Assembly (NCBI GenBank): GCA_021790195.1
Contig: JAJYIF010000032.1
Span: forward strand, 1 to 37,341
Direction of reading: 5' to 3'
Origin: Nitrospirota bacterium
GTDB lineage: Bacteria > Nitrospirota > Thermodesulfovibrionia > Thermodesulfovibrionales > UBA9159
Length of the DNA stretch: 37,341 bases
Below the pieces are notes generated by a model. That model made no database searches, was not told the DNA's origin, and saw nothing but the letters and a program-made list of their open reading frames with translations. The stretch's first letter is position 1. Each line of letters opens with the position of its first letter. Shown piece after piece: positions 16,806 through 24,917 of this stretch. Position numbers and translations under genes: made by a program.

Positions 16806-18984
16806 ACCTAAGATCAGCCTGCGTCATTCCGTTAAGAACGACACCCAGTATCTTAGCATTCACGCCTTGCAAAAGTTTCCTCGCCTGCACAGCCACATCT
16901 TTCGGGGTGTTTCCCGCGCGCGTGACCATAATCACACCGTCGATCAGTGTGCTTAGAACAATGCTATCTGATAATCCGAGCACAGGTGGAGAATCAACAA
17001 GAATAAATGAATAGTCGGGAAACAGATCAGCCATCAGGCCCTTGAACCTGTAAGAACTAAGCAGTTCTGAAGGGTTGGGAGGGATAATTCCTGAGGTTAT
17101 AACGTCCAAATTCTCGATCTTAGTTTTCTGGATCAGACCATCACTCAGTTCCATGTGCCCGGCCAGAAAAGCGGAAAGTCCGTATGAGTTATCGACGTCA
17201 AAGATCTTGTGGATCTGCGGCCTGCGCATGTCGGAATCTATTATGATACCTTTTCCGTAGGTGTGAGTAAGAGCAACCGCAATATTGACGACCGTTGTGG
17301 TTTTGCCCTCACCCTGTCTTGCCGAGGTAACCAGCATCGACTTCGGAGGTCTGCCTGCGGAAGAGAATTGAATATACGTTCCGATAGACCGATAAGCCTC
17401 AGAGAGGGGTGATTTCTTGTCTTCAAACGTAATAACCGGGAACACTCCCTTTTCTGCCTTCTTAGTCAGTTCGGGTACAAGACCGAGGGAGGGAAGGGCA
17501 ACTTCTTTTTCTACGTCGTCAGAGGTCTTTACGGTATTGTCCAAGTATTCGACAAAGAAGGCCAATCCGATACCTCCGAGTAATCCGATCATTATCGCGA
17601 TAAGGAAATTTTTTCTTTTGTCTGGTTTGTAAGGTCCGCGGGGGACTTCAGCTCTGTCAAGTATCTGGATATTGCTTGCAGTAAGACTGGCCGTAACGCC
17701 CACTTCCTTGAGCCGCTGCAGCAAGTTGTCATACAGCTCCCTGTTCGTGTCCGCCTCTCTCTTCAGTATCTGATACTGCACCATCTTTTCATTCTGACCG
17801 GTTACCTCTTTCTTATATTTTTCGAGAGCGGAATTAAGGTACTGCTCTTTCTTAACTGCGGCATCATAATCCACTCTCAACCCTTCCAGCGCCTTTCTGG
17901 TTTCGGCATCTATTCTTTTCTTTAACTGGCTTGACTGCTCCTTAAGCCGCACCATCTTTGGATAATCGGGTTTATATACTTTGGACAACTGAGCATACTC
18001 TGTTTCCGCAGCCGCATAATCTTTTTGGAGACCCTGAATAAGGGCGTTGTTTTGAACTGCGGCTATGGCTTCCCCATTCTGTCGCTGTGACTCTCTGTAC
18101 GTGACCTCTTTAGTAACTCTGTCGGACGTTGCTTTGACGAGTTGTGAAGACAAATCCGCGAGTCTTTTCGTCACCATACTTTGTCCCCGTGAATCCTTCG
18201 TATCGCTCGAAGTGTCGCTTAAGAAAACGATGCCGTTCTCGGCAACATATTTGTTCAGTGCTTCATCGGCCCTTTCCACTTTCGCCTTCAGGTCCTGAAG
18301 CTGCTTTTCGAGCCAATCCCTCGCCTGAAGCGTGGCATCAAATTTACTCTCGATGTTAAAATCTATGAACATCTTTGCGACGTCATTTGCGACATTTGCG
18401 GCCAATACGGGGCTCCGGCTGTCGAAGCTTACTCTCACAATCCTTGACTTCTGTTCGGGCATGACATTTAGATTTCCAAGGAACAAATCAATAAGACCAG
18501 GATTCAGATCCTCATCCATATTCGGTTTAGCGGTGTCTCCGATAGTGTTGGCTTGAGGCCTCTGAGGTGGGACATGGCCGAGGAACTCGGCGTTCTGGTC
18601 TAGCTTCATAGAGCGGATCACCCTCTTCGCAAGTGTCCTGCTTTTGAGGATCTTGTACTGTGTCTGATAATAAGCGTCTTCCGTCCTTTCATTTTCATAA
18701 ACATCTTTGATATTTATAACATTAGGATTCTCTTTGTCGATCTTTATAGCGACAGATGCCCTGTAAATAGGAGTCATCAGAAAGGTGCCGAGCAGCGCAG
18801 TTGTAACTGCTACAAGGAAGAAAGTTATAACAATCCATTTCCGTCTTAGAATCACCCTCAGATAGTCTCTGAGGTGTGGTTCTTTCCCCTGCAAAGAAAC
18901 ATAATCCGCAGGGAACGAAACAGCATATTCCTCAACTCTCTGCAGGCTTCTGTTTTCCTGCGGCTTATCATTCATGTTATTCAT
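16711..18984 (-). CDS. Wzc-type polysaccharide co-polymerase and tyrosine autokinase
   Basis: 757 residues. An N-terminal Wzz/chain-length domain (about 35-480) lies between two transmembrane helices (50-72 and 460-478), with a long periplasmic coiled-coil region between them. The C-terminal BY-kinase has Walker A SARQGEGKTTT at 554-564, Walker A' GIIIDSDMRRP at 579-589, and Walker B FILVDSPPVLG. The tail is a tyrosine cluster (YGSYSYYYSHYYGDGY), the usual autophosphorylation site, then a basic end. These proteins control polymer length and export with a Wza-type channel. The CpsB-type phosphatase in the same run is the expected partner. ATG at 18984 follows GGAGATGGAAGAGG. The gene begins 43 bases after the wza-like gene stop. 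Confidence 0.94.
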   Translation of the reverse strand: MNNMNDKPQENRSLQRVEEYAVSFPADYVSLQGKEPHLRDYLRVILRRKWIVITFFLVAVTTALLGTFLMTPIYRASVAIKIDKENPNVINIKDVYENERTEDAYYQTQYKILKSRTLAKRVIRSMKLDQNAEFLGHVPPQRPQANTIGDTAKPNMDEDLNPGLIDLFLGNLNVMPEQKSRIVRVSFDSRSPVLAANVANDVAKMFIDFNIESKFDATLQARDWLEKQLQDLKAKVERADEALNKYVAENGIVFLSDTSSDTKDSRGQSMVTKRLADLSSQLVKATSDRVTKEVTYRESQRQNGEAIAAVQNNALIQGLQKDYAAAETEYAQLSKVYKPDYPKMVRLKEQSSQLKKRIDAETRKALEGLRVDYDAAVKKEQYLNSALEKYKKEVTGQNEKMVQYQILKREADTNRELYDNLLQRLKEVGVTASLTASNIQILDRAEVPRGPYKPDKRKNFLIAIMIGLLGGIGLAFFVEYLDNTVKTSDDVEKEVALPSLGLVPELTKKAEKGVFPVITFEDKKSPLSEAYRSIGTYIQFSSAGRPPKSMLVTSARQGEGKTTTVVNIAVALTHTYGKGIIIDSDMRRPQIHKIFDVDNSYGLSAFLAGHMELSDGLIQKTKIENLDVITSGIIPPNPSELLSSYRFKGLMADLFPDYSFILVDSPPVLGLSDSIVLSTLIDGVIMVTRAGNTPKDVAVQARKLLQGVNAKILGVVLNGMTQADLRYGSYSYYYSHYYGDGYDDHKEKRKRRKTDNA

Positions 18985-19026
18985 GCCTCTTCCATCTCCT
19001 GAATAAAAACAGATAGTAGTATAGTA

Positions 19027-20040
19027 TTAATGACTGACCATCACTCCGCCCGTACTGTAGCCCCCTCTGACGAACCCGAAGAAATTGCTGAGAAAACTCC
19101 TGAAACCGTTTGAGCCCACAACTACGATATCATTCTCCTTTAACTGGACATCATCGCTTTTGCCATCGCAGATATCTTCATAGTTTATTGAGAATACTTC
19201 CCGTGAGCCATCCCCTTTGTCCCGTAACAGTTTGACGTCGGCAGGATCTGCTTCGAATTTCAGACCTCCGGCGATTATGATCGCCTGCCTGAGCGTGGTC
19301 TTCGGCTGGAAGGGGAAAGCACCCGCTCTGTTTACCGCTCCATCGACAAAGATAGATCCGGCTTTTGCCACATTTATTACATCTCCCCCAAAGACGGGGA
19401 TATTCAGTGAAAAGTCCCCCTTCTGGAGCAGCTCGCTCAGATTAATAACGATAGTCTCGGGTTTGGCCGCGCCCTTGATTTGAGAATCAGCAGGTCGCAG
19501 GACGTAACAAATATCTCCTGCATCTTTGAGACCGCCTGCCATAGTCAGCATATCGAGGAGATATCTTTGTCCAGTGACCGAATAGACTTGAGGACTTGCA
19601 ACAGCGCCTATCACAGCGATCCTCTGGGACTTATATTCTTTTACACTAACACTAACGCGGGGTTCTTGAAGGTATTTTTCGAGCTTAGAACTGATCTCCT
19701 GTTCGAGTTGAAGCGGCGTCAAGCCCTTAGCCTTGACATCACCAATCAAGGGCATGCCTATGAACCCCTGACTGCTCACCCTCGCCGTTGTCTTGAGATC
19801 GTCAGCCTGGAAGACGTCGATTTCGAGCAGGTCATCCGCGCCGATTTTATAATCTGCGTTTCTGTCGGTTTTCACTGCCATGGCCGATTTGATCAAAAGA
19901 TCATTGAGCTTATCAGACTTACTTTCCTGCTTGATTTCCGAATCGATCTTCTGGACATTGACCTCTTGGTTCCCGCCACACCCCGACAAGACAAGAAGAC
20001 CGAAAACCACTAACGCTGAAATAATAATCAACCTTTTCAT
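19027..20040 (-). CDS. Wza-type polysaccharide export outer-membrane lipoprotein
   Basis: 337 residues. The signal peptide MKRLIIISALVVFGLL ends in a VLSGC lipobox (C21). A poly-export domain follows (YKIGADDLLEIDVFQADDL, and ISSKLEKYLQEPRVSVSV), then two SLBB-type segments (RIAVIGAVASPQVYSVTGQ and SIFVDGAVNRAGAFPFQPKTT). These make the periplasmic ring of the channel. The ATG at 20040 is chosen because it gives a proper signal peptide; an in-frame start at 20082 would place 14 residues before it. The ribosome site is weak. It is the first gene of the minus-strand EPS run, behind a terminator at 20150-20185 that ends the fecR-like unit. Confidence 0.9.
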   Translation of the reverse strand: MKRLIIISALVVFGLLVLSGCGGNQEVNVQKIDSEIKQESKSDKLNDLLIKSAMAVKTDRNADYKIGADDLLEIDVFQADDLKTTARVSSQGFIGMPLIGDVKAKGLTPLQLEQEISSKLEKYLQEPRVSVSVKEYKSQRIAVIGAVASPQVYSVTGQRYLLDMLTMAGGLKDAGDICYVLRPADSQIKGAAKPETIVINLSELLQKGDFSLNIPVFGGDVINVAKAGSIFVDGAVNRAGAFPFQPKTTLRQAIIIAGGLKFEADPADVKLLRDKGDGSREVFSINYEDICDGKSDDVQLKENDIVVVGSNGFRSFLSNFFGFVRGGYSTGGVMVSH

Positions 20041-20084
20041 GTTACATATTACTTTAGACAGGTATACAAAATCAATAATCACGG

Positions 20085-20111
20085 CAAGAGAATCTCAAGA
20101 GACGCAAGAGA
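20085..20111. repeat. Three CAAGAGA repeats upstream of the wza-like gene
   Basis: On the plus strand CAAGAGA occurs at 20085-20091, 20096-20102 and 20105-20111, starts 11 and 9 bases apart, which is close to one helix turn. They lie 45-71 bp upstream of the wza-like ATG. Phased short repeats at such a place are often activator or repressor sites; that role is inference. Confidence 0.45.
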
Positions 20112-20149
20112 AGTCAGCATCCGAGAATATGTATAACGCCGCACGGACT

Positions 20150-20185
20150 AAAAAAACAAACGCCTCCTGAACTCAAGAGGCGTTT
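20150..20185 (-). terminator. Rho-independent terminator after the fecR-like gene
   Basis: Read on the minus strand, a perfect 9-bp stem AAACGCCTC / GAGGCGTTT (20185-20158) with a 10-base loop is followed by G and seven T (to 20150). It lies about 30 bases beyond the fecR-like stop and before the wza-like gene, so the two are separate transcription units or are joined only by read-through. Confidence 0.9.
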
Positions 20186-20216
20186 GCAGAAAAAGTTACT
20201 TTACTGAATTCAATCT

Positions 20217-20972
20217 CTAATCAGAAGGGCTTGCCTCATACAGGCTGTTGACTAGGAAATAACCGCCGGTAATGGCAGCGGCGCCTCCTCCGGCCACCCA
20301 CAGAGGTGTCGCGTCACTTTTATCCGATGTAGTGCCGCCTCCTCCCGATGTGCCGCCTGCCAGTTGGACTGTCCTTATATTTGCGGAGTCTTTACCTTCG
20401 ATGTAGATTGCATTGCCCGCTGTAACGCTCTGCAACTGGACCCCCATGCCGCTTCTCACGGTAAGCGTTCCGCTAATAGCAGTTATCCTTGTACCTTTAC
20501 CGTCATAGTTTATGATGCCCTTGATCTCATCCTGTGACGAAAGGCTCACCTTCCGGATCAGGGCAGACGCTTCCATGGTCTGGACCGTCGAAGTCGGCGT
20601 CTTCACAGAAAAGGAAACCCCGCGCGGCACGCTGAAAATTATTTGACCGCTATTCATATTTATCGCATAACTTCCCCTGGAACCCGAGACCATTATCTCG
20701 GAATTCTTTCCGACTTCCATCCTTACCGAATCCCTGAAGATCAGGGACATGTTACCGTCCTTTGACCTGAGGGTTGCGCCGTCAATCACCGGATAGGTCT
20801 TTCCGCTTACCGATATCCACTGGTTGAATGCGGTCTTCATTTGAGCGGCGCCGCTTCCGACTACATCGCCAAGGATATTGATGGAAGGCTCCGCCGCTAA
20901 AGCCAACTGGCCGAAAACGAATAGAACAGACAAAAGCATTGCAATAAGTACACTCATCTTCCGCACACTCAT
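20217..20972 (-). CDS. FecR-domain exported protein
   Basis: 251 residues. A signal peptide (about 1-27, ending QLALA) is followed by a FecR-like beta-rich domain: SVSGKTYPVIDGATLRSKDG, then SLIFRDSVRMEVGKNSEIMV and FSVPRGVSFSVKTPTSTV. A Gly/Ser/Thr linker (TSGGGGTTSDK) leads to a C-terminal hydrophobic helix (TPLWVAGGGAAAITGGYFLV). Classical FecR passes an iron signal to a sigma factor, but in EPS and exosortase loci FecR-domain proteins stand alone with unknown jobs. No sigma-factor or TonB receptor gene is beside it. The ATG at 20972 has AAAGGAGG upstream; a promoter, a dyad and a palindrome precede it, and a strong terminator follows. Confidence 0.82.
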   Translation of the reverse strand: MSVRKMSVLIAMLLSVLFVFGQLALAAEPSINILGDVVGSGAAQMKTAFNQWISVSGKTYPVIDGATLRSKDGNMSLIFRDSVRMEVGKNSEIMVSGSRGSYAINMNSGQIIFSVPRGVSFSVKTPTSTVQTMEASALIRKVSLSSQDEIKGIINYDGKGTRITAISGTLTVRSGMGVQLQSVTAGNAIYIEGKDSANIRTVQLAGGTSGGGGTTSDKSDATPLWVAGGGAAAITGGYFLVNSLYEASPSD

Positions 20973-20988
20973 TTCTTTCCTCCTTTAG

Positions 20989-21006
20989 TTTTCTTATATA
21001 AGAAAA
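20989..21006. promoter_or_regulatory. Perfect 18-bp palindrome in the fecR-like leader
   Basis: TTTTCTTATATAAGAAAA reads the same on both strands. It lies just upstream of the ribosome site of the fecR-like gene and inside its predicted transcript. It may be a protein-binding site; as RNA it has no room for a loop and would pair only partly. Confidence 0.5.
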
Positions 21007-21009
21007 TAT

Positions 21010-21034
21010 ATTAATTTATAGCTACTAAATTAAT
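21010..21034. promoter_or_regulatory. Operator-like dyad over the fecR-like promoter
   Basis: Perfect 9-bp arms, ATTAATTTA (21010-21018) and TAAATTAAT (21026-21034), stand 7 bases apart. The right arm overlaps the -10 element at 21030-21035 and the centre lies near the expected transcription start. A dimeric repressor bound here would block the promoter. No candidate regulator gene is nearby, and the AT-rich context raises the chance of coincidence. Confidence 0.5.
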
Positions 21035-21058
21035 ACCACTTTCAAGCCAATTTGTCAA
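21030..21058 (-). promoter_or_regulatory. Sigma-70-type promoter of the fecR-like gene
   Basis: On the minus strand TTGACA (21058-21053) is followed after 17 bases by TATTAA (21035-21030). The predicted start near 21023 gives a leader of about 50 bases, which holds the palindrome at 20989-21006. Confidence 0.65.
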
Positions 21059-21068
21059 ACAAATTATT

Positions 21069-21437
21069 TCACCTCTGTGGCCCCATCACGTTTCTCTCAT
21101 AACTGAGATCAACAGGCCCCGAACCCGGATTGGTCCACATGAGGCAATAATACTGTTCCTTACCGGCGACGAAGACCCCGGCGTCCTTCGATATGGCGTC
21201 CTTGGAAACCTCATAAAAAACCTTACCGGCTTCGTGATAATGGATATTGAAATTGAGAGGCCCGGAAGCATCGAAAGAATAATTAAGCCTTTCGCCCGGC
21301 AGCAGTTCGAGACAGTCTTCATGTACGTCCGAGGGTTTCAATACCTCCGTCGAAGTCACCTTGGTGCCTACGGATGCGCATCCTCCCATTATAAAGAAGA
21401 TAAACAGCAATACCGAAAAGAATCTGGTCCTGGACAT
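21069..21437 (-). CDS. Small lipoprotein, function unknown
   Basis: 122 residues. The signal ends in IMGGC, a plausible lipobox at about residue 20. The mature part has the pattern LLPGERLNYSFDASGPLNFNIHYHEAGKVFYEV and QYYCLMWTNPGSGPVDLSYE, a beta-rich layout that recalls GOLD-like domains (polar tail of a beta-sandwich), but I cannot assign it firmly. Two cysteines (about 42 and 98) could form a disulphide. The ATG at 21437 has AAAGGAGG upstream and a promoter lies at 21485-21512. It is divergent from the small membrane protein at 21538 and stands just upstream of the fecR-like gene on the same strand. Confidence 0.75.
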   Translation of the reverse strand: MSRTRFFSVLLFIFFIMGGCASVGTKVTSTEVLKPSDVHEDCLELLPGERLNYSFDASGPLNFNIHYHEAGKVFYEVSKDAISKDAGVFVAGKEQYYCLMWTNPGSGPVDLSYERNVMGPQR

Positions 21438-21484
21438 CGGGCGCCTCCTTTACTCACTGGTTTTCACACCTTCTTATTAAGATC

Positions 21485-21512
21485 ATTATATACTATTAAT
21501 CATCTATGTCTA
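21485..21512 (-). promoter_or_regulatory. Promoter of the small lipoprotein gene
   Basis: On the minus strand TAGACA (21512-21507), five of six consensus bases, is followed after 16 bases by a perfect TATAAT (21490-21485). The leader to the ATG at 21437 would be about 40 bases and contains AAAGGAGG. Confidence 0.6.
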
Positions 21513-21537
21513 ACTAAGGTTCCGATAGGAGGATACT

Positions 21538-21741
21538 ATGAAGATCAGCGTAGAGCTCGTTGTCGGATTGGCGCTGACCCTGGTTTCTGCGTACTACTGG
21601 GGAGCGGTGGGGCATGGTCACGGAAACATGATACCGGTCTTTTATCGGTATACGTTCCGACTATATCCTTACATTGATATTGTATTGACCTTCATTGGCA
21701 TGTTGCTTTTTTACAGAGGATTGATGAAGCTGAGAAAATAG
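21538..21741 (+). CDS. Small two-helix membrane protein
   Basis: 67 residues with two probable transmembrane helices, about 4-24 and 45-62, joined by a loop with the sequence [14 protein letters not shown]. The tail is basic (LMKLRK). The ATG at 21538 follows AGGAGG with good spacing. It is divergent from the lipoprotein gene and lies 80 bases before leuC on the same strand. No family was recognised. The His-rich loop could bind a metal, but this is a guess. Confidence 0.7.
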   Translation: MKISVELVVGLALTLVSAYYWGAVGHGHGNMIPVFYRYTFRLYPYIDIVLTFIGMLLFYRGLMKLRK

Positions 21742-21821
21742 CCTGCGTCTTCACTAGGATGCATGGAGAAAACCCTTGTCTATCCCTTTTTGTTAGAGGT
21801 ATAATACCGCGAGAGGTGTCA

Positions 21822-23099
21822 ATGACTGGAAAACAAATGACGATTACGGAAAAGATATTAGCCGCACATTCGGGCCTTGATGAAGTGTCCGCAGGCGAAT
21901 TGATCAATGCCAGGGTCGATCTGGTCCTCGCCAATGACATCACGGCACCGATCGCGATACAGGAATTCAAGAAGATAGGCGCGAAGGGAGTGTTTGACAG
22001 GGACCGTGTCGCTTTCATCCCCGACCATTTTGCTCCCCAAAAGGACATCAAGGCTGCCGAGCAGTGTAAGATGCTGAGGGAGTTTTCGAGGCAGTACGAC
22101 CTCGGACTCTATTTCGAAGTTGGGAGAATGGGCGTCGAACACGCGCTTCTGCCCGAGCAGGGGCTGGTCGTTCCGGGCGACCTCGTGATAGGCGCTGACA
22201 GCCACACATGCACTTACGGGGCTCTCGGCGCATTTGCGACCGGCGTCGGATCGACGGACGTGGCGGCCGCCATGGCGACGGGTGAATGCTGGTTCAAGGT
22301 CCCTGAGTCCATGAAATTCGTCTATCGCGGCAAGCCCGGCAGGTGGGTCGGAGGAAAGGACCTTATACTTCACACCATCGGAGATATAGGAGTCGATGGG
22401 GCTTTGTACCGAGCCATGGAATTCGAAGGCGATACTATAGCCGGCCTGCCTGTATACGGCAGACTTACGATGTGCAATATGGCGATTGAGGCGGGCGGCA
22501 AGAACGGCATAATCGTGCCCGACGCGGCTACGCGGGAATACGTCGGGGGCAGGGCGAGAAGGCCGTACAAGTTATATTTTTCCGATCCGGGCGCGAAGTA
22601 TGCAGAGGTGAGGGAATACGATTGTTCAAAGATACCCCTCACGGTATCGTGTCCTTCTTTGCCTTCAAATACAAAGCCTGCTGCAGAGCTTTCGGGCGTC
22701 CAGGTGGATCAGGTCGTCATCGGCTCATGCACCAACGGCAGAATCGAAGATCTCAGGGAAGCCGCGGAGGTTATAAAAGGGAAGAAAGTGAACCCCAATG
22801 TGCGGCTTATCGTTATACCCGCTACTCAACAGATCTATCGTCAGGCCATGAGAGAGGGGCTTCTTGAGACATTCGTAGACGCGGAGGCGGTGGTTTCGAC
22901 CCCGACCTGCGGGCCGTGCCTCGGAGGTCATATGGGCATCCTCGCGAAGGGGGAGAAGGCGGTGGCGACGACGAACAGAAACTTCGTCGGAAGGATGGGA
23001 CATCCTGAAAGCGAGGTCTATTTGTCGAATCCCGCGGTGGCAGCGGCGTCTGCCGTTCTCGGCAGGATCGGTGTTCCGGAGGAGGTAGTGAAATCCTGA
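21822..23099 (+). CDS. leuC: 3-isopropylmalate dehydratase large subunit
   Basis: 425 residues, the length of the shorter LeuC/HacA type. It isomerises 2- and 3-isopropylmalate in leucine synthesis with a [4Fe-4S] cluster. The three cluster cysteines are C303 in VIGSCTNGR, and C363 and C366 in [34 protein letters not shown] is also conserved. The ATG at 21822 is preferred over an upstream frame to 21759 because of GAGAGGTG just before it and the normal family start. The matching small subunit leuD is not next to it; hisG follows with a TGATG overlap. Homoaconitase or a related hydrolyase is the alternative for this subgroup. Confidence 0.92.
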   Translation: MTGKQMTITEKILAAHSGLDEVSAGELINARVDLVLANDITAPIAIQEFKKIGAKGVFDRDRVAFIPDHFAPQKDIKAAEQCKMLREFSRQYDLGLYFEVGRMGVEHALLPEQGLVVPGDLVIGADSHTCTYGALGAFATGVGSTDVAAAMATGECWFKVPESMKFVYRGKPGRWVGGKDLILHTIGDIGVDGALYRAMEFEGDTIAGLPVYGRLTMCNMAIEAGGKNGIIVPDAATREYVGGRARRPYKLYFSDPGAKYAEVREYDCSKIPLTVSCPSLPSNTKPAAELSGVQVDQVVIGSCTNGRIEDLREAAEVIKGKKVNPNVRLIVIPATQQIYRQAMREGLLETFVDAEAVVSTPTCGPCLGGHMGILAKGEKAVATTNRNFVGRMGHPESEVYLSNPAVAAASAVLGRIGVPEEVVKS

Positions 23100-23986
23100 T
23101 GAATAAAAACAAGGGAACGATACTTAAGGTTGGCCTTCCGAAAGGGAGTCTCCAGGAATCCACCTTGAGACTTTTTAAGAAGGCCGGCTATCACATAACG
23201 GTTTCGACGCGCTCCTATTACCCGGTCTTTGACGATCCGGAGATAGAGTCCATGCTTATAAGGGCTCAGGAGATGGCGCGCTATGTCGAGGACGGGGTTC
23301 TGGATTGCGGGCTCACCGGCCGTGATTGGGTGCTCGAACAGAATGCCGATGTCGTGGAGGTCGCCGAATTGAGATATGCAAAAGAAGGGTTCAGGCCGGT
23401 GCGGTGGGTCGTTGCGGTCCCGATGGAATCGAAGATTAAGAGCGTCAAAGACCTTAACGGCAAGCGCGTAGCCACAGAGCTTATGGGATTTACAAAGAGG
23501 TATTTTAAATCAAAGGGAATAAAGGCGGAAGTCGATTTCTCCTGGGGTGCGACAGAGGTCAAACCGCCTTACCTGGCGGACGCCATTGTTGAGATAACCG
23601 AGACGGGCACATCCCTCAGGGCCAACAATCTGAGGATAGTGGACACCATTATAGAATCGACGACGAGATTTATTGCTAACAAAAAGGCATGGCACGATAA
23701 AGCCAAGAGACGGAAGATGGAGAATATCGCCCTCCTTCTCAAGGGGGCCCTTGCGGCGGAGGAGAAGGTTGGGCTCAAGATGAACGTGCCCTCGAAATCC
23801 TACAAGAAGGTTCTGAGTCTGCTTTCTGCCATGCATTCGCCCACAGTCGCACCCCTTTCGGATTCAGGGTGGTACGCAGTCGATGTCGTGATAGATGAAA
23901 AGACGGTCAGGGATATCATCCCCAGACTGAAGAGCGCGGGGGCGTCGGGCATTGTGGAATATACGCTGAATAAAGTAATCCCTTGA
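23099..23986 (+). CDS. hisG: ATP phosphoribosyltransferase, long form
   Basis: 295 residues, typical of the long HisG that does not need HisZ. It starts histidine synthesis by joining ATP and PRPP. The N-terminus has [38 protein letters not shown] is also visible, and the PRPP loop region occurs at [18 protein letters not shown]. The last ~75 residues ([15 protein letters not shown] to the end) form the ACT-like domain that binds histidine for feedback control. It overlaps leuC by one base (TGATG), so the two are translated together although they serve different amino-acid pathways. No other his gene is in the window. Confidence 0.95.
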   Translation: MNKNKGTILKVGLPKGSLQESTLRLFKKAGYHITVSTRSYYPVFDDPEIESMLIRAQEMARYVEDGVLDCGLTGRDWVLEQNADVVEVAELRYAKEGFRPVRWVVAVPMESKIKSVKDLNGKRVATELMGFTKRYFKSKGIKAEVDFSWGATEVKPPYLADAIVEITETGTSLRANNLRIVDTIIESTTRFIANKKAWHDKAKRRKMENIALLLKGALAAEEKVGLKMNVPSKSYKKVLSLLSAMHSPTVAPLSDSGWYAVDVVIDEKTVRDIIPRLKSAGASGIVEYTLNKVIP

Positions 23987-24032
23987 ATGTAGGTTTACTG
24001 TTCAGTATTAATTTACAGCAGAGGAGGACACC

Positions 24033-24914
24033 ATGCATGTGAAGGCCGTCGCGATATTTTCCGTCGTCGCATTTTTCTTTCTTTCGGCATTGTCTTACGG
24101 CGCCGAACTTACCATAGGGCTTATACCGGAGCAGAATGTCTTCAAGCAAGTGGCCAGATACCAGCCCCTCGGAGACTATATCGGGAAGAAGACAGGCATA
24201 AAAGTGAAATTTACTATATTGTCCAGATACGGCAACATCATCAAGAGGTTTGTGTCTGACAAGATGGACGGTGCCTTTTTCGGCAGTTTTACCGGGGCTA
24301 TGGCCATACAAAAACTGGGTGTGGAGCCTCTCGCGCGGCCCGTGAACCTTGACGGCTCGTCCACTTACTGGGGCTATATCTTCGCGAGGAAGGACAGCGG
24401 CATAAAGACGGCCGCCGACATGAAAGGCAAGAGGATAGCCTTTGTGGAGAAGGCCACGACCGCGGGATATATTTATCCTATGGCCTTTTTTAAGGAGCAT
24501 GGTATAAAGGACATTAATACCTATTTCAAGGAGTATTACTTTGCCGGCAGTCACGATGCCGCGATCTACGCCGTTCTTGACAGGAAGTTCGATGTGGGGT
24601 GTGCAAAGCATTCCATGTTCGACCGCGTGGCTAGGAGCAACCCCCGGGTGATAAAGGAATTGGCCATCCTCGCGAAATCCCCCCAGGTCCCATCAAACGG
24701 CCTTGCGGTAAGAAAGGATCTCAGCCCAGCCCTGAAGAAACAGCTCAAGGAGATCCTTCTGTCCATGGACAAAGACCCCGAGGGAATAGAGACGCTCAAA
24801 CATTTCGAGGCGATCAGGTTCATTCCTACGACAAAAGAGGATTACAATCCGGTGTTCGATATAGCCCGTAAAGCGGGAATAGATCTTAAAACCTATGACT
24901 ATATGAATCAGTAA
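24033..24914 (+). CDS. PhnD-like periplasmic binding protein
   Basis: 293 residues. The signal peptide is cleaved near SYGA-ELT (about 23). The mature protein follows the phosphate/phosphite/phosphonate (PhnD) fold: LTIGLIPEQNVFKQVARYQPLGDYI, then DKMDGAFFGSFTGAMAI, and FAGSHDAAIYAVLDRKFDVG. ABC transporter permease and ATPase genes are absent; a sensor kinase gene follows after three bases. So it most likely binds a small ligand and presents it to that kinase and does not feed a transporter. The ligand is not known and need not be phosphonate. The ATG at 24033 has GAGGAGG at 24021-24027. Confidence 0.88.
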   Translation: MHVKAVAIFSVVAFFFLSALSYGAELTIGLIPEQNVFKQVARYQPLGDYIGKKTGIKVKFTILSRYGNIIKRFVSDKMDGAFFGSFTGAMAIQKLGVEPLARPVNLDGSSTYWGYIFARKDSGIKTAADMKGKRIAFVEKATTAGYIYPMAFFKEHGIKDINTYFKEYYFAGSHDAAIYAVLDRKFDVGCAKHSMFDRVARSNPRVIKELAILAKSPQVPSNGLAVRKDLSPALKKQLKEILLSMDKDPEGIETLKHFEAIRFIPTTKEDYNPVFDIARKAGIDLKTYDYMNQ

Positions 24915-24917
24915 GGA

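Noticed and set aside
24033-24914. Phosphonate ABC transporter
   Set aside because: No permease or ATPase gene is beside the binding protein; a sensor kinase gene follows instead.
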